Assembly (NCBI RefSeq): GCF_049445995.1
Contig: NZ_JBMSDZ010000020.1
Span: 1-60,471 of the forward strand
DNA length: 60,471 bases
Reading direction: 5' to 3'
Origin: Dyella_A sp049445995
Lineage (GTDB): Bacteria > Pseudomonadota > Gammaproteobacteria > Xanthomonadales > Rhodanobacteraceae
This document shows positions 7,295-18,001 of this stretch, piece after piece. The notes below the pieces were generated by a model. It was given only the letters and a program-made list of their open reading frames with translations, did not search any database and was not told where the DNA came from. Position numbers and translations under genes: made by a program. How positions within the stretch are numbered: position 1 is the stretch's first letter; each line of letters starts with the position of its first letter.

Positions 7295-8608
7295 ATGAGC
7301 GGAGTGTTGCGCTACGTCAGCACCCGCGGCAGCAGCCCGGCCGCAACCTTGAGCGAGGCCATCGCCGCCGGCCTCGCCCCGGATGGCGGCCTCTACGTGC
7401 CCGAGACGATGCCGCGGCTGGACGTCGCCGCCTTCGACCCGCACGGCACGCTGGCCGACACCGCCACCACCGTGCTCGCACCGTTCTTCGCCGGCGATCC
7501 GCTGGCCGGGGCGCTGCCGGCGATCTGCGCCGAGGCGCTGGATTTCCCGGTGCCGCATCGCGCGCTGCCGGCCGACGGCGCCCACGTGCTGGAGCTGTTC
7601 CACGGCCCCACCGCGGCGTTCAAGGACGTCGGCGCGCGCTTCCTCGCCGCCTGCCTGGCGCGGCTGCCGCGCCGCGACGCGCGGCCGCTGACCATCCTGG
7701 TCGCCACCTCCGGCGATACCGGCGCGGCGGTCGGCGCGGCCTTCCACGGCCGGCCCGGGGTGCGGGTGCTGATCTTGTATCCGGCCGGCAAGGTCTCGCC
7801 GCGGCAGGCGCACCAGCTCGGCTGCTTCGGCGGCAACGTCAGCGCGCTGCGCGTGGCCGGCCGCTTCGACGACTGCCAGCGCATGGTCAAGGCCGCGCTC
7901 AACGACGCCGCGCTGCAGGCCGTGGTGCCACTGTCCTCGGCCAACAGCATCAGCCTCGGCCGCCTGCTGCCGCAGATGAGCTACTACGCGCACACCGCAC
8001 TGGCCTGGTGGCGCGAACGAGGGCAGCCGCTGAACCTGATCGTGCCCACCGGCAATCTCGGCAACGCGCTGGCCGCGCTGTGGGTGCGCGCACTGGGCCT
8101 GCCGATCGGCCGCGTGCACCTGGCCTGCAACGCCAACGCCACGTTGCCGGAGTTCCTCGGCGGCGCCGACTACCGCCCGCGCGAAGCGGTGGCGACGATC
8201 GCCAACGCGATGGACGTGGGCGCGCCGAGCAACGTCGAGCGCCTGCGCTGGCTGTTCGATGACGCCACGCTGCGCCGCGAGCTGCCCGGCACCGGCGTGG
8301 ACGACGACGCCATCCGCGCCACCATCGCCCGTCATGCCAGCGAGCACGGCGAGGAGTTCTGCCCGCACACTGCCACCGCCGTGCACGTGCTCGACGCGCT
8401 GCGCGCAGCGGGCAACCGCGACGACTGGACCGTCGTCGCCACCGCCCATCCGGCCAAGTTCGAGAGCGTGGTGGAGCCGCTGGTCGGGCATCCGCTGGCG
8501 GTGCCGGCCGCGCTGGCGGCGATGCTGGCGCGCCCGGCACACGCCGCGCCGTTGCCGGCCACGGACGATGCACTGCGCCGCGTGCTGCGCGAACACGCGA
8601 CGGCCTGA
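7295..8608 (+). CDS. thrC: Threonine synthase
   Basis: The 437-residue PLP enzyme converts O-phosphohomoserine to threonine, the last step of the pathway. The PLP lysine is K110 in HGPTAAFKDVGARF. The phosphate-binding segment ATSGDTGAAVG and the late motifs VPTGNLGNALA and ATAHPAKFE are present. The ATG at 7295 follows GAGG at 7285-7288 in the usual spacing; the frame is open upstream into thrB but the conserved N-terminus begins here (LRYVSTRG). Length and motifs fit the short class of bacterial threonine synthases. It is the last gene of the thr operon: a Rho-independent terminator lies about 50 bases after the stop. Confidence 0.96.
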   Translation: MSGVLRYVSTRGSSPAATLSEAIAAGLAPDGGLYVPETMPRLDVAAFDPHGTLADTATTVLAPFFAGDPLAGALPAICAEALDFPVPHRALPADGAHVLELFHGPTAAFKDVGARFLAACLARLPRRDARPLTILVATSGDTGAAVGAAFHGRPGVRVLILYPAGKVSPRQAHQLGCFGGNVSALRVAGRFDDCQRMVKAALNDAALQAVVPLSSANSISLGRLLPQMSYYAHTALAWWRERGQPLNLIVPTGNLGNALAALWVRALGLPIGRVHLACNANATLPEFLGGADYRPREAVATIANAMDVGAPSNVERLRWLFDDATLRRELPGTGVDDDAIRATIARHASEHGEEFCPHTATAVHVLDALRAAGNRDDWTVVATAHPAKFESVVEPLVGHPLAVPAALAAMLARPAHAAPLPATDDALRRVLREHATA

Positions 8609-8660
8609 TCGGGGCCGGGCACTGTCGCCCCGGGGCGACGGCATAGGAAAATGCGCGGGA

Positions 8661-8686
8661 CGGCGGCCGCAGAGCCGCCGCTTTTT
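8661..8686 (+). terminator. Rho-independent terminator of the thr operon
   Basis: CGGCGGC-CGCAGA-GCCGCCG followed by CTTTTT. The seven-base-pair GC stem and T-run lie between thrC and the next receptor gene, so the receptor is probably a separate transcription unit. Confidence 0.8.
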
Positions 8687-8712
8687 CCAACCACCGCCCC
8701 GGGGACACCATC

Positions 8713-10947
8713 ATGTCGATCGCATCCACGCCGCGCCGCGCGGCGCTCGCCGGTTCCATTCTCGCTGGGCTCTGCCTGTCTGCCGTGCACGCGCAGGACA
8801 CCGCCGCCGAACACATCAAGACCACCGAGCTGCAGACGGTGAAGGTCACCGCCTCCAAGCGGGTGGAGAACCTGCAGAAGGTGCCGATGTCGCTGACCGT
8901 GATCACCCCGGAGAAGCTGGAGGCCTTCGGCCAGTCCGGCGACGGCGTGCTGCAGCTGGCCTCGCGCGCGCCCAGCGTGTACGCCGAAACCTCCTACGGC
9001 CGCGAGTTTCCGCGCTTCTACATCCGCGGGCTGGGCAACAGCGACTTCGACCTCAACGCCTCGCAGCCGGTGTCGATGGTGTACGACGACATCGTGCAGG
9101 AGAACCCGATCCTCAAGGGCTTCCCGCTGTTCGACCTGGCCCAGGTGGAAGTGCTGCGCGGCCCGCAGGGCACGCTGTTCGGCCGCAACTCGCCGGCCGG
9201 CGTGATCAAGTTCGAGTCGGTGCGCCCGAGCCAGGAAACCTCCGGCTACGCGCGCGTCTCGTACGGCTCGCTGGGCACCGCCAACGCCGAGGCGGCGCTG
9301 GGCGGCGCGCTGGGCGGGCACTGGTCCGGCCGCATATCGGCGCTGGCGCAGCACCGCGACAACTGGATCGACAACACCTTCACCGGCAAGGCCAACGCGC
9401 TGGGCGGTTACAACGAGCGCGCCGTGCGCCTGCAGGCGCTGTACGAGGACGGCGGCTTCAGTGCGCTGGTCAATACCCACGCGCGCTGGCTGAACGGCAC
9501 CGCCACGGTGAACCGCGCCAATGCGATCACGCTGGGCAGCAACCAGTTCGTGCCCGGCTTCCAGCGCGACCAGGTGGCGCAAGACGGCCGCAACCAGCAG
9601 CACCTGTTCACCTGGGGCAGCAACCTGCACCTGGACTGGAACCTCGGCGATTACAGCGTCACCTCGATCACCGGGCTGGAACACGCCACCACCTACAGCC
9701 TGGGCGACGTGGACGGCGGCTACGGCGCGGTGTTCCACCTGCCGATGGGTCCGGGCTTCATCCCGTTCCCGTCCGAGACCGCCGACGCGATGCCGCACGA
9801 TCGCCAGATCACCCAGGAGTTCCGCCTGGCCAGCAACCGCCGGGATCGCCTGAACTGGCAGGTCGGCACCTACTATTTCGACGAAGACATCGCGATCAGC
9901 AACTTCGACTACGCCACCTTCAACAACCACGCGCTGGACGGCTACGCCAGGCAGACCCAGCGCACCCGGGCGTGGGCGGTGTTCGGCTCGGTCAACTACC
10001 AACTGGCCGACGATTTCGAGCTGCGCGCCGGCACCCGCTACTCGCACGACCAGCGCGACTTCCGCGTCGACCGCCTGCTCTCGCCGCTCGGCGCGCCGCC
10101 GCTCACGCTCACCGCCAACCCGAACGACTCGCGCTGGAGCGGCGACCTCACCGGCACCTGGACGCTGAGCCCGAACGTCAACGTCTACGCCCGCGTGGCC
10201 AACGGCTTCCGTGCGCCCAGCGTGCAGGGCCGCGTGCTGTTCTCCGACTTCATCTCGCAGGCCAGGCCGGAGACGATCACCTCCTACGAGCTGGGCCTGA
10301 AGTCCACCGGCATGGACAACCACGTGCGCTTCAACGCCGACGTGTACAGCTACACCATGCACAACGAGCAGCTCACCGCGGTGGGCGGCGACATCAACAT
10401 CACTCGCCTGATCAACGCCAGGAAGACCGAGGGCTACGGTGCCGAGTTCGACCTGGAAGCCTACCTCACGCCGAACTTCGTGCTCACCGCCGGCGGCAGC
10501 TACAACCACACCAAGCTGAAGGACCCGACCCTGGCGGTCGCCGTATGCGGCGCCCAGTGCACCGTGCTCGACCCGCGCAACGCCGACGGCAACGCGCTGA
10601 TCGACGGCAACGTGCTGCCGAACGCGCCGCAGTGGATCGGTACCCTCACCGCCCGCTACGGCATCCCGTACGGCGACAGCGGCGAGTTCTTCGTCTACAC
10701 CGACTGGAACTACCGCAGCGAGGTGAACTTCTTCCTCTACGACTCGGCCGAGTTCAAGGGCAAGCCGCTGCTCGAAGGCGGCCTGCGCGTGGGCTACAAC
10801 TGGGACTACGGCCGCCGCGAGATCGCCCTGTACGGCCGCAACATCACCGACAAGCGCGCGCTGATCGGCGCAATTGACTTCAACAACCGCACGGGTTTCG
10901 TCAACGATCCGCGGGTGATCGGCGTGGAATTCCGCGCCGAGCTGTAA
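8713..10947 (+). CDS. TonB-dependent outer-membrane receptor, substrate unknown
   Basis: The 744-residue protein has a signal peptide (residues 1 to about 27, cleavage near AVHA), a TonB-box-like and plug start (LQTVKVTASKRVENLQKV, about 43-60), a plug with VEVLRGPQGTLFGRNSPAGV (about 140-159) and a 22-strand-type barrel. It lacks an STN domain, so unlike the receptor at 1810 it should not signal through a FecR protein. The LFGRNSPAG plug motif is typical of the receptor class abundant in sphingomonads and xanthomonads for oligosaccharides, aromatics or unknown nutrients; the ligand cannot be inferred. It is monocistronic, with terminators on both sides, and lies between the threonine and branched-chain operons. 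The start ATG is preceded by GGGGACACC. Confidence 0.92.
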   Translation: MSIASTPRRAALAGSILAGLCLSAVHAQDTAAEHIKTTELQTVKVTASKRVENLQKVPMSLTVITPEKLEAFGQSGDGVLQLASRAPSVYAETSYGREFPRFYIRGLGNSDFDLNASQPVSMVYDDIVQENPILKGFPLFDLAQVEVLRGPQGTLFGRNSPAGVIKFESVRPSQETSGYARVSYGSLGTANAEAALGGALGGHWSGRISALAQHRDNWIDNTFTGKANALGGYNERAVRLQALYEDGGFSALVNTHARWLNGTATVNRANAITLGSNQFVPGFQRDQVAQDGRNQQHLFTWGSNLHLDWNLGDYSVTSITGLEHATTYSLGDVDGGYGAVFHLPMGPGFIPFPSETADAMPHDRQITQEFRLASNRRDRLNWQVGTYYFDEDIAISNFDYATFNNHALDGYARQTQRTRAWAVFGSVNYQLADDFELRAGTRYSHDQRDFRVDRLLSPLGAPPLTLTANPNDSRWSGDLTGTWTLSPNVNVYARVANGFRAPSVQGRVLFSDFISQARPETITSYELGLKSTGMDNHVRFNADVYSYTMHNEQLTAVGGDINITRLINARKTEGYGAEFDLEAYLTPNFVLTAGGSYNHTKLKDPTLAVAVCGAQCTVLDPRNADGNALIDGNVLPNAPQWIGTLTARYGIPYGDSGEFFVYTDWNYRSEVNFFLYDSAEFKGKPLLEGGLRVGYNWDYGRREIALYGRNITDKRALIGAIDFNNRTGFVNDPRVIGVEFRAEL

Positions 10948-11006
10948 ACCTGCTGCATCGCGCCATCGCCTTGGCGAGGTCGTGCCAGTCCATGCGACAA
11001 CCCCTC

Positions 11007-11036
11007 GGGGCCGGCATCTGCCGGCCCCTGCTTTTT
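11007..11036 (+). terminator. Rho-independent terminator after the TonB receptor gene
   Basis: GGGGCCGG-CATCTG-CCGGCCCC, an eight-base-pair stem, followed by TGCTTTTTG. It ends the receptor transcript. Confidence 0.85.
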
Positions 11037-11308
11037 GCGGAGCAACCTGGCTGCCAGGCATGCAAGGGTGACGGTTTCGAAGCACGGAAATCGCGCAGCC
11101 GCATCGGCCGCGTGGCGGTTGCGGGCCGCGGAAAGCCCCCATTCGCAGCTCTTTGCGGCGCCAGGGCATCTTGCCGAAAACCCGCGAGTCCGCTCTTCCA
11201 TACGCACGCGTTGGCGCTCATCGCTTGCCCTGCGTGGATCACGCCCGAAGCGCATATGGACATCTGGACGGCCAAATCATGTTTTCCGCATGGATTCACA
11301 TGAAACTG
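11037..11308. other. Gene-free stretch before the branched-chain leader
   Basis: I find no convincing gene here. Frames exist but have no ribosome site or recognisable product. The AT-richer part at 11255-11300 directly upstream of the leader promoter may hold regulator binding sites, but I cannot name one. Confidence 0.5.
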
Positions 11309-11338
11309 TTGACGCCACCTTTTCCGCTGCCCTATGGT
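11309..11338 (+). promoter_or_regulatory. Candidate promoter of the leu/ilv leader
   Basis: TTGACG at 11309-11314 (five of six matches to the -35 consensus) is followed after 18 bases by TATGGT at 11333-11338 (four of six). The leader ATG at 11345 lies 6 bases after the -10 box, so the predicted transcript begins at or within a base or so of the start codon. The layout matches that of the thr leader. Confidence 0.6.
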
Positions 11339-11344
11339 CGGTCC

Positions 11345-11485
11345 ATGTCGCAGCGCAACAGCCACCGCAGCCTCTCCCTGAGCCGTCGCCCCACGACGGT
11401 GGGCGACCCGCTGCCGGTCGGCGGCGGCCTCCTTCTCATTTCCCTTGTACTCGTACTCCTCATTACCAGCGGAGGTGCGGGCTAG
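11345..11485 (+). CDS. Branched-chain operon leader peptide (attenuator)
   Basis: The 46-codon frame starts MSQRNSHRSL and ends with GGGLLLISLVLVLLITSGGAG, which contains seven Leu, two Val and two Ile codons in a 12-residue stretch. Leaders with such runs control ilv and leu operons in enteric bacteria by ribosome stalling. The terminator at 11530-11561 lies 45 bases after the stop, the normal attenuator spacing. An in-frame ATG at 11300 would add 15 residues but lies upstream of the proposed promoter, so 11345 is preferred. No Shine-Dalgarno sequence precedes it. The Leu-dominated codon run suggests leucine is the main signal for the whole operon, with Val and Ile also sensed. Confidence 0.82.
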   Translation: MSQRNSHRSLSLSRRPTTVGDPLPVGGGLLLISLVLVLLITSGGAG

Positions 11486-11529
11486 CGGCTGCGTCCAGGC
11501 AAGAGCAACACACCTGAGACACCCCCAGA

Positions 11530-11561
11530 CCCCGCACCGACACCGGCGCGGGGTTTTTTTT
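11530..11561 (+). terminator. Attenuator terminator of the leu/ilv operon
   Basis: CCCCGC-ACCGACACCGGC-GCGGGG followed by eight T residues: a standard intrinsic terminator 32 bases before leuA. It should stop transcription unless the leader ribosome stalls and an alternative structure forms. Confidence 0.88.
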
Positions 11562-11592
11562 GGCCCGCGTGCCGCCCCTCCCGGAGACACCG

Positions 11593-13232
<1,640 letters not shown>

Positions 13233-13236
<4 letters not shown>

Positions 13237-14213
13237 GCACACCCTTCCTCTGGCACAACGGCCGCCTGGTGCCGTGGGCCGACGCCACCGTCCACGTCAC
13301 CACGCACGCGCTGCACTACGGCTCGTCGGTGTTCGAGGGCGAGCGCGTGTATGCCACGCCGGCCGGCCCGGCGTACTTCCGCCTCGCCGACCACACCGCG
13401 CGGCTGTTCGAGTCCGCGCGCGTGTACGACATCGCCATCGGCTACAGCGAGGAGGAGATCAACCAGGCCTGCCGCGAGCTGATCCGCGCCAACGCGATGC
13501 CTTCGGCCTACGTGCGGCCGATCGTGTTCCGCGGTGCCGGCGGGCTGGGCGTGCTGCCGAAGGACGGCGCGCCGGTGGACGTGGCGATCATGGCGATGGC
13601 GTGGGGTGCCTACCTCGGCGACGCGCGCGAGAAGGGCGCCGACGTGTGCGTGTCGTCCTGGCATCGGCCGGCGCCGAACACCTTGCCGAGCTGGGCCAAG
13701 GCCGGCGGCAACTACCTGTCCAGCCAGCTGATCGCGGCCGAAGCGCGCCGCGGCGGCTACGACGAGGGCATCGCCCTGGGCCACAACGGCCTGCTCAGCG
13801 AGGGCGCGGGCGAAAACCTGTTCCTGGTCAGGAAGGGCAAGCTGCTCACCCCGCCGACCAGCGCCGGCATTCTCGCCGGCATCACCCGCGACAGCGTGAT
13901 CACGCTGGCCGCGGATCTCGGCCTCGTGGTGGAAGAGCGCGACCTGCCGCGCGAGGCGTTGTACAGCGCCGACGAGATCTTCATGACCGGCACCGCCGCC
14001 GAGATCACGCCGGTGCGCTCGGTCGACCGCAAGGTCGTCGGCAACGGCAGGCCCGGCCCGATCACCCGCGCCCTGCAGGATGCCTTTTTCGGCCTGTTCG
14101 ACGGCCGCACCGAGGACCGCTGGGGCTGGCTGGAGGCGATCGATGCGCCTGCCGCGGCCGCCCACGTTCGCCCGCCCCATTCCCAACCCGCCTCCCAGGA
14201 GATCCCGGCGTGA
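13233..14213 (+). CDS. ilvE: Branched-chain amino acid aminotransferase
   Basis: The 326-residue fold-type IV PLP enzyme transfers the amino group from glutamate in the last step of leucine, isoleucine and valine synthesis. The PLP lysine is K156 in SWAKAGGNYLSSQ. Other landmarks are HYGSSVFEGERVY (about 28-40), the E-containing SEGAGENLFLV and FMTGTAAEITPV. It is somewhat longer than the usual 300-310 residues because of a Pro/Ala-rich tail after about residue 305. It overlaps leuA by four bases upstream and leuC downstream (GTGA at 14210-14213), so it lies firmly inside the operon. The product serves all three pathways encoded here. Confidence 0.95.
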
Positions 14214-15625
14214 CGGCTCCGAAGACCCTGTTCGAAAAAATCTGGGACGCCCACGTGGTGGCGCCCGAAAGCACCGACACCCCGGCGGTGCTCTACGTCG
14301 ACCTGCACCTGGTGCACGAGGTGACCTCGCCGCAGGCGTTCACCGAGCTGCGCGAGCGCGGGCTCAAGCCCCGCCGCCCCGACCGCATGCTGGCCACGCT
14401 GGACCACTCCACCCCCACCCTGCCCGCCGGCGCGGACGGCGAGCGTCCCTACGCCAATGCCGAGGCCAAGGCGCAGGTGGCCCAGCTGGAAGCGAACTGC
14501 CGCGAGTTCGGCATCGCCCTGCACGGCTGGGACAGCGCCGAGCGCGGCATCGTGCACGTGATCGGCCCGGAGCTGGGCGCCACCCGGCCGGGCATGACCA
14601 TCGTCTGCGGCGACAGCCACACCTCCACCCACGGGGCGTTCGGCGCGCTGGCGTTCGGCATCGGCACCACCGAGGTGGGCCACGTGATGGCCACGCAATG
14701 CCTGCTGCAGCGCAAGCCGAAGACGCTGGCGATCCACGTCGACGGCGCACTGCCCAAGGGCGTGGGCGCGAAGGATCTGATCCTGCACATCATCGGCCGG
14801 ATCGGCGTGGACGGCGGCACCGGCCACGTCATCGAGTACCGCGGCCCGGCGATCGCGGCGCTGTCGATGGAAGAGCGCATGACGGTGTGCAACATGTCGA
14901 TCGAGGCGGGCGCGCGCGCCGGCCTGATCGCCCCGGACGAGACCACCTTCGCCTGGCTCAAGGGCCGCCCGCACGCGCCGCAGGGCGCCGCCTGGGACGC
15001 CGCCGTGGCACGCTGGAAGCAGCTGCCCAGCGATCCCGGCGCACGCTACGACCGCGAGGTGCGCATCGACGCCGCCGCGGTGAAGCCCACTGTCACCTAC
15101 GGCACCCATCCGGGCATGGCGATCGCGATGGACGCGCCGGTGCCGGCCGCCCGCAACGCGCAGGAAAAGCGCGCGCTCGACTACATGCGCAGCGAGGCCG
15201 GCCAGCCGATGCAGGGCACGCCGGTGGACGTGGTGTTCATCGGCAGCTGCACCAACTCGCGGCTGTCCGACCTGCGCGAAGCGGCCGGCGTGCTGCGCGG
15301 CCGCCGCGTCGCCGACGGCGTGCGCATGCTGGTGGTGCCCGGCTCTGAGGCGGTGCGCCGCGACGCCGAGCGCGAGGGTCTGCACGAGGTGTTCGCCGCC
15401 GCCGGCGCCGAATGGCGCGTGCCCGGCTGCTCGATGTGCATCGCCATGAACGGCGACCTCGCCCAGCCCGGCCAGCTCGTGGTGAGCACCTCCAACCGCA
15501 ACTTCGAAGGCCGCCAGGGCAAGGGCGCGCGCACCGTGCTGGCCAGCCCCGCCACCGCGGCGGCCTCGGCCGTCGCGGGGCGCATCGCCGATCCGCGGGA
15601 ATACCTGGTGGAGGTGGCGGCATGA
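14210..15625 (+). CDS. leuC: 3-isopropylmalate dehydratase, large subunit
   Basis: The 471-residue aconitase-family protein binds the 4Fe-4S cluster and, with LeuD, isomerises 2- to 3-isopropylmalate. Cluster cysteines are C347 (GSCTNSR) and C407/C410 (GCSMCIAMN). The motifs CGDSHTSTHGAFGALAFG and TSNRNFEGRQG are typical. The GTG start at 14210 overlaps the ilvE stop; the conserved N-terminus KTLFEKIWDAHVV begins at residue 5, which supports it. leuD does not follow directly: 337 bases of repeat-filled DNA separate the two subunit genes, which is unusual because they are normally adjacent. Confidence 0.96.
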   Translation: MTAPKTLFEKIWDAHVVAPESTDTPAVLYVDLHLVHEVTSPQAFTELRERGLKPRRPDRMLATLDHSTPTLPAGADGERPYANAEAKAQVAQLEANCREFGIALHGWDSAERGIVHVIGPELGATRPGMTIVCGDSHTSTHGAFGALAFGIGTTEVGHVMATQCLLQRKPKTLAIHVDGALPKGVGAKDLILHIIGRIGVDGGTGHVIEYRGPAIAALSMEERMTVCNMSIEAGARAGLIAPDETTFAWLKGRPHAPQGAAWDAAVARWKQLPSDPGARYDREVRIDAAAVKPTVTYGTHPGMAIAMDAPVPAARNAQEKRALDYMRSEAGQPMQGTPVDVVFIGSCTNSRLSDLREAAGVLRGRRVADGVRMLVVPGSEAVRRDAEREGLHEVFAAAGAEWRVPGCSMCIAMNGDLAQPGQLVVSTSNRNFEGRQGKGARTVLASPATAAASAVAGRIADPREYLVEVAA

Positions 15626-15650
15626 AGATTGACGCTCACCGCGCACTGCT

Positions 15651-15935
15651 CCCTCTCCCCCGCGGGGAGAGGGCTGGGGTGAGGGGCCAACCTGGCCTCG
15701 GCCCAACATCAATGCGCGCTTCGATCCACATCAGCGCAAACCCCAGCCCCTTACCTCCATCCTCTCCCCGGCGGGGAGAGGAAGCGAACGCAAGCAGCTT
15801 GCTCACGGCGAGCACCCGCCCCTCATCCGCCCCTTCGGGGCACCTTCACTTGGGCCATCCATGGCCCTCGCCCTTCAGGCGGCTGACGCCGCGCAAATCG
15901 GCCGTCCTGCCGATTTGTCTCCCCGGCGGGGAGAA
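15651..15935. repeat. Mosaic of palindromic repeats between leuC and leuD
   Basis: The gap 15626-15962 is filled with one repeat family. 15651-15686 is a hairpin (CCCTCTCCCC...GGGGAGAGGG) followed by CTGGGGTGAGGGG. 15741-15782 is a mirrored copy. 15919-15934 (TCTCCCCGGCGGGGAGA) is a third, partial hairpin. The same family occurs at 20767-21176, 28789-28923 and 30611-30656. No gene is visible in the gap. A leuD ribosome site (GGAGG near 15950) follows the last copy. Confidence 0.85.
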
Positions 15936-15962
15936 GGGAGCTTGTCCTTCGGAGGTTTTCTG

Positions 15963-16547
15963 ATGCAGCCCGTCACCCGCATCCACTCGCGCACCGCCGT
16001 GCTGGCGGACGAGAACATCGACACCGACCGCATCATCCCGGCGCGCTTCCTCACCACCACCACGCGTGAGGGCCTGGGCAAGCTGTGCTTCCACGACTGG
16101 CGCTACCAGGCCGACGGCAGCGACAACCCCGCCTTCCCGCTGAACCGGCCGGAAGCGGCCGGCTGCGCGATCCTGGTCGCGGGACGCAACTTCGGCTGCG
16201 GTTCCTCGCGCGAGCACGCGCCGTGGGCGCTGCTCGATTACGGCATCCAGGCGGTGCTGTGCAGCGAGATCGCGGACATCTTCCGCAGCAACGCGCTGAA
16301 GAACGGCCTGCTGGCGATCATGATCAGCGAGCCCGAGCACCGCTGGCTGCTCGAGCACCCCGGCGTGGAGCTGGGCATCGACGTGCGCGAGCAGTTCATC
16401 GCGCTGCCCGATGGCGGGCGCATCGCCTTCCAGCTCGAACCCTTCGCCCGCCACTGCCTGCTCGAAGGCGTCGACCAGCTCGGCTTCCTGCTGCAGCACG
16501 ACGAGGCGATCGCGGCGTTCGAAGCACACGTGGGAGCGGCGGCATGA
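15963..16547 (+). CDS. leuD: 3-isopropylmalate dehydratase, small subunit
   Basis: This 194-residue protein forms the swivelling substrate-recognition domain of the leucine-pathway isomerase and pairs with LeuC. Visible motifs are ADENIDTDRIIPARFL (about 15-30) and the glycine-rich GRNFGCGSSREHAPWAL (about 75-91), which contacts substrate. Length is normal (about 200). GGAGG lies a few bases before the ATG. The gene is preceded by 337 bases and followed by 223 bases of repeat-containing DNA, so it is the most isolated member of the operon. Expression could therefore depend on read-through across several hairpins. Confidence 0.96.
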   Translation: MQPVTRIHSRTAVLADENIDTDRIIPARFLTTTTREGLGKLCFHDWRYQADGSDNPAFPLNRPEAAGCAILVAGRNFGCGSSREHAPWALLDYGIQAVLCSEIADIFRSNALKNGLLAIMISEPEHRWLLEHPGVELGIDVREQFIALPDGGRIAFQLEPFARHCLLEGVDQLGFLLQHDEAIAAFEAHVGAAA

Positions 16548-16577
16548 CATTCGCCGATACCTGCCCGTCTCCTCACC

Positions 16578-16718
16578 GTCATCCCGGCGAAAGCCGGACC
16601 AGCGCTTCGCGCGCAGAACGTCCGCAGGACGGCCCCGCAGGGGCGAGCGCAGCGAGTCATCCAGTGACTTCCGCGCACACCGCAAAGACGCTGGACCCCA
16701 GCTTCCGCTGGGGTGACG
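16578..16718. repeat. Paired repeat element between leuD and leuB
   Basis: GTCATCCCGGCGAAAGCCGG at 16578-16597 is a small hairpin. A related element, with CTGGACCCCAGC and CCGCTGGGGTGACG, occupies 16691-16718 in the opposite sense, so the pair can fold as one long imperfect stem. The same pair appears, in the other order, at 23153-23270. No gene lies in the 223-base gap. Confidence 0.8.
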
Positions 16719-16770
16719 TGAGAGAGAACCAGACGTCCCCGACGACCCTCCACCGCCAGGAGCCACACGC

Positions 16771-17868
16771 ATGAAGGCCCATATCGTCACCCTGCCCGGC
16801 GACGGCGTCGGCCCGGAAGTCACCGCTGCCGCGGTCGCCGTGCTCGAAGCCGTGGCCGAGCACTACGACCACCAGTTCATGTTCGAGGAACACATGATCG
16901 GCGGCGGCGCCATCGACGCCACCGGCGAGCCGCTGCCGGTCGTGTCGCTGGCCGCATGCCAGAAAGCGGACGCGGTGCTGCTGGGCGCGGTCGGCGGGCC
17001 GAAGTGGTCCGATCCGAACGCGCCGGTGCGTCCGGAGCAGGGGCTGCTGGCGCTGCGTGCGGCGCTGGGGGTGTACGCCAACCTGCGTCCGCTGCAGGTG
17101 CATCCGGCGCTGGCCGAGCTGTCGCCGCTGAAGAACGAGAAGCTCGCCGGCGTCGACGTGCTGTTCGTGCGCGAGCTCACCGGCGGCGCCTACTTCGGCG
17201 CCAGGACGCGCACGGCCGACACCGCCACCGACGAGTGCAAGTACACCGTGGCCGAGATCGAACGCGTGGTGCGCCGCGCCTTCGCGCTGGCCCGCGAACG
17301 CCGTCATCACCTCACCTCGGTGGACAAGGCCAACGTGCTGGAGACCTCGCGCCTGTGGCGCAACGTCGTGCAGCGCCTCGCGCCGGAATACCGCGACGTG
17401 ACTGTCGAGCATCAGCTGGTCGACTCGATGGCGATGCTGCTGCTGACCCAGCCCTCGCGCTACGACGTGGTGGTCACCGAGAACCTGTTCGGCGACATCC
17501 TCACCGACGAGGCCGCCGCGCTGGCCGGCTCGCTCGGCCTGCTGCCCTCGGCCTCGCTGGGCGATGGTAAGCGCGGCCTGTACGAGCCGATCCATGGTTC
17601 GGCACCGGATATTGCCGGACAGGGCGTGGCCAACCCCACCGGCGCGATCCTCTCCGCCGCGCTGCTGCTGCGCCATTCCTTGGGCCTGGAGGAAGAGGCG
17701 CAGTGCGTGGAGGCCGCCGTCGCCAAGGTGCTGGAGCACGGTCCGCGCACCCGCGACATCGGTGGCCGCGCCGGCACCGCCGCGGTGCGCGATGCGGTGC
17801 TGATGGCGGTGGAAGAGCACGCCTCGATCCACCACGCCTTTTTTGCCGGCGGCCGCGCATGCGGTTGA
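16771..17868 (+). CDS. leuB: 3-isopropylmalate dehydrogenase
   Basis: The 365-residue NAD-dependent enzyme oxidises and decarboxylates 3-isopropylmalate to 2-oxoisocaproate. The N-terminal LPGDGVGPEV (about 8-17), the substrate-binding RELTGGAYFG, the catalytic Lys/Asp region SVDKANVLETSRLWR, the metal-site segment ENLFGDILTDEAAALAGSLG and YEPIHGSAPDIAGQ are all present. Length fits the family (about 360). AGGAGCC precedes the ATG. The next gene, ilvD, begins after 133 bases in which I see no repeat or gene. With LeuA, C and D this completes the leucine branch. Confidence 0.96.
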   Translation: MKAHIVTLPGDGVGPEVTAAAVAVLEAVAEHYDHQFMFEEHMIGGGAIDATGEPLPVVSLAACQKADAVLLGAVGGPKWSDPNAPVRPEQGLLALRAALGVYANLRPLQVHPALAELSPLKNEKLAGVDVLFVRELTGGAYFGARTRTADTATDECKYTVAEIERVVRRAFALARERRHHLTSVDKANVLETSRLWRNVVQRLAPEYRDVTVEHQLVDSMAMLLLTQPSRYDVVVTENLFGDILTDEAAALAGSLGLLPSASLGDGKRGLYEPIHGSAPDIAGQGVANPTGAILSAALLLRHSLGLEEEAQCVEAAVAKVLEHGPRTRDIGGRAGTAAVRDAVLMAVEEHASIHHAFFAGGRACG

Positions 17869-18001
17869 GTCCGGCCCCCGTTTGGCTTCTCCGCGCGCCC
17901 GCCGGCCAACTCCCCGTCGCGCTGCGCTGCTCCTCCCCGGTACTCGCAGACAGGCCGGGGCGTGCGGTGAGGTCTTTCTCTTGGTTCCGATGGAGCATGT
18001 G

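Noticed and set aside
8332..11169. A 945-codon minus-strand frame over thrC and the second TonB receptor
   Set aside because: It spans two recognisable genes and their terminators and has no ribosome site or recognisable product.
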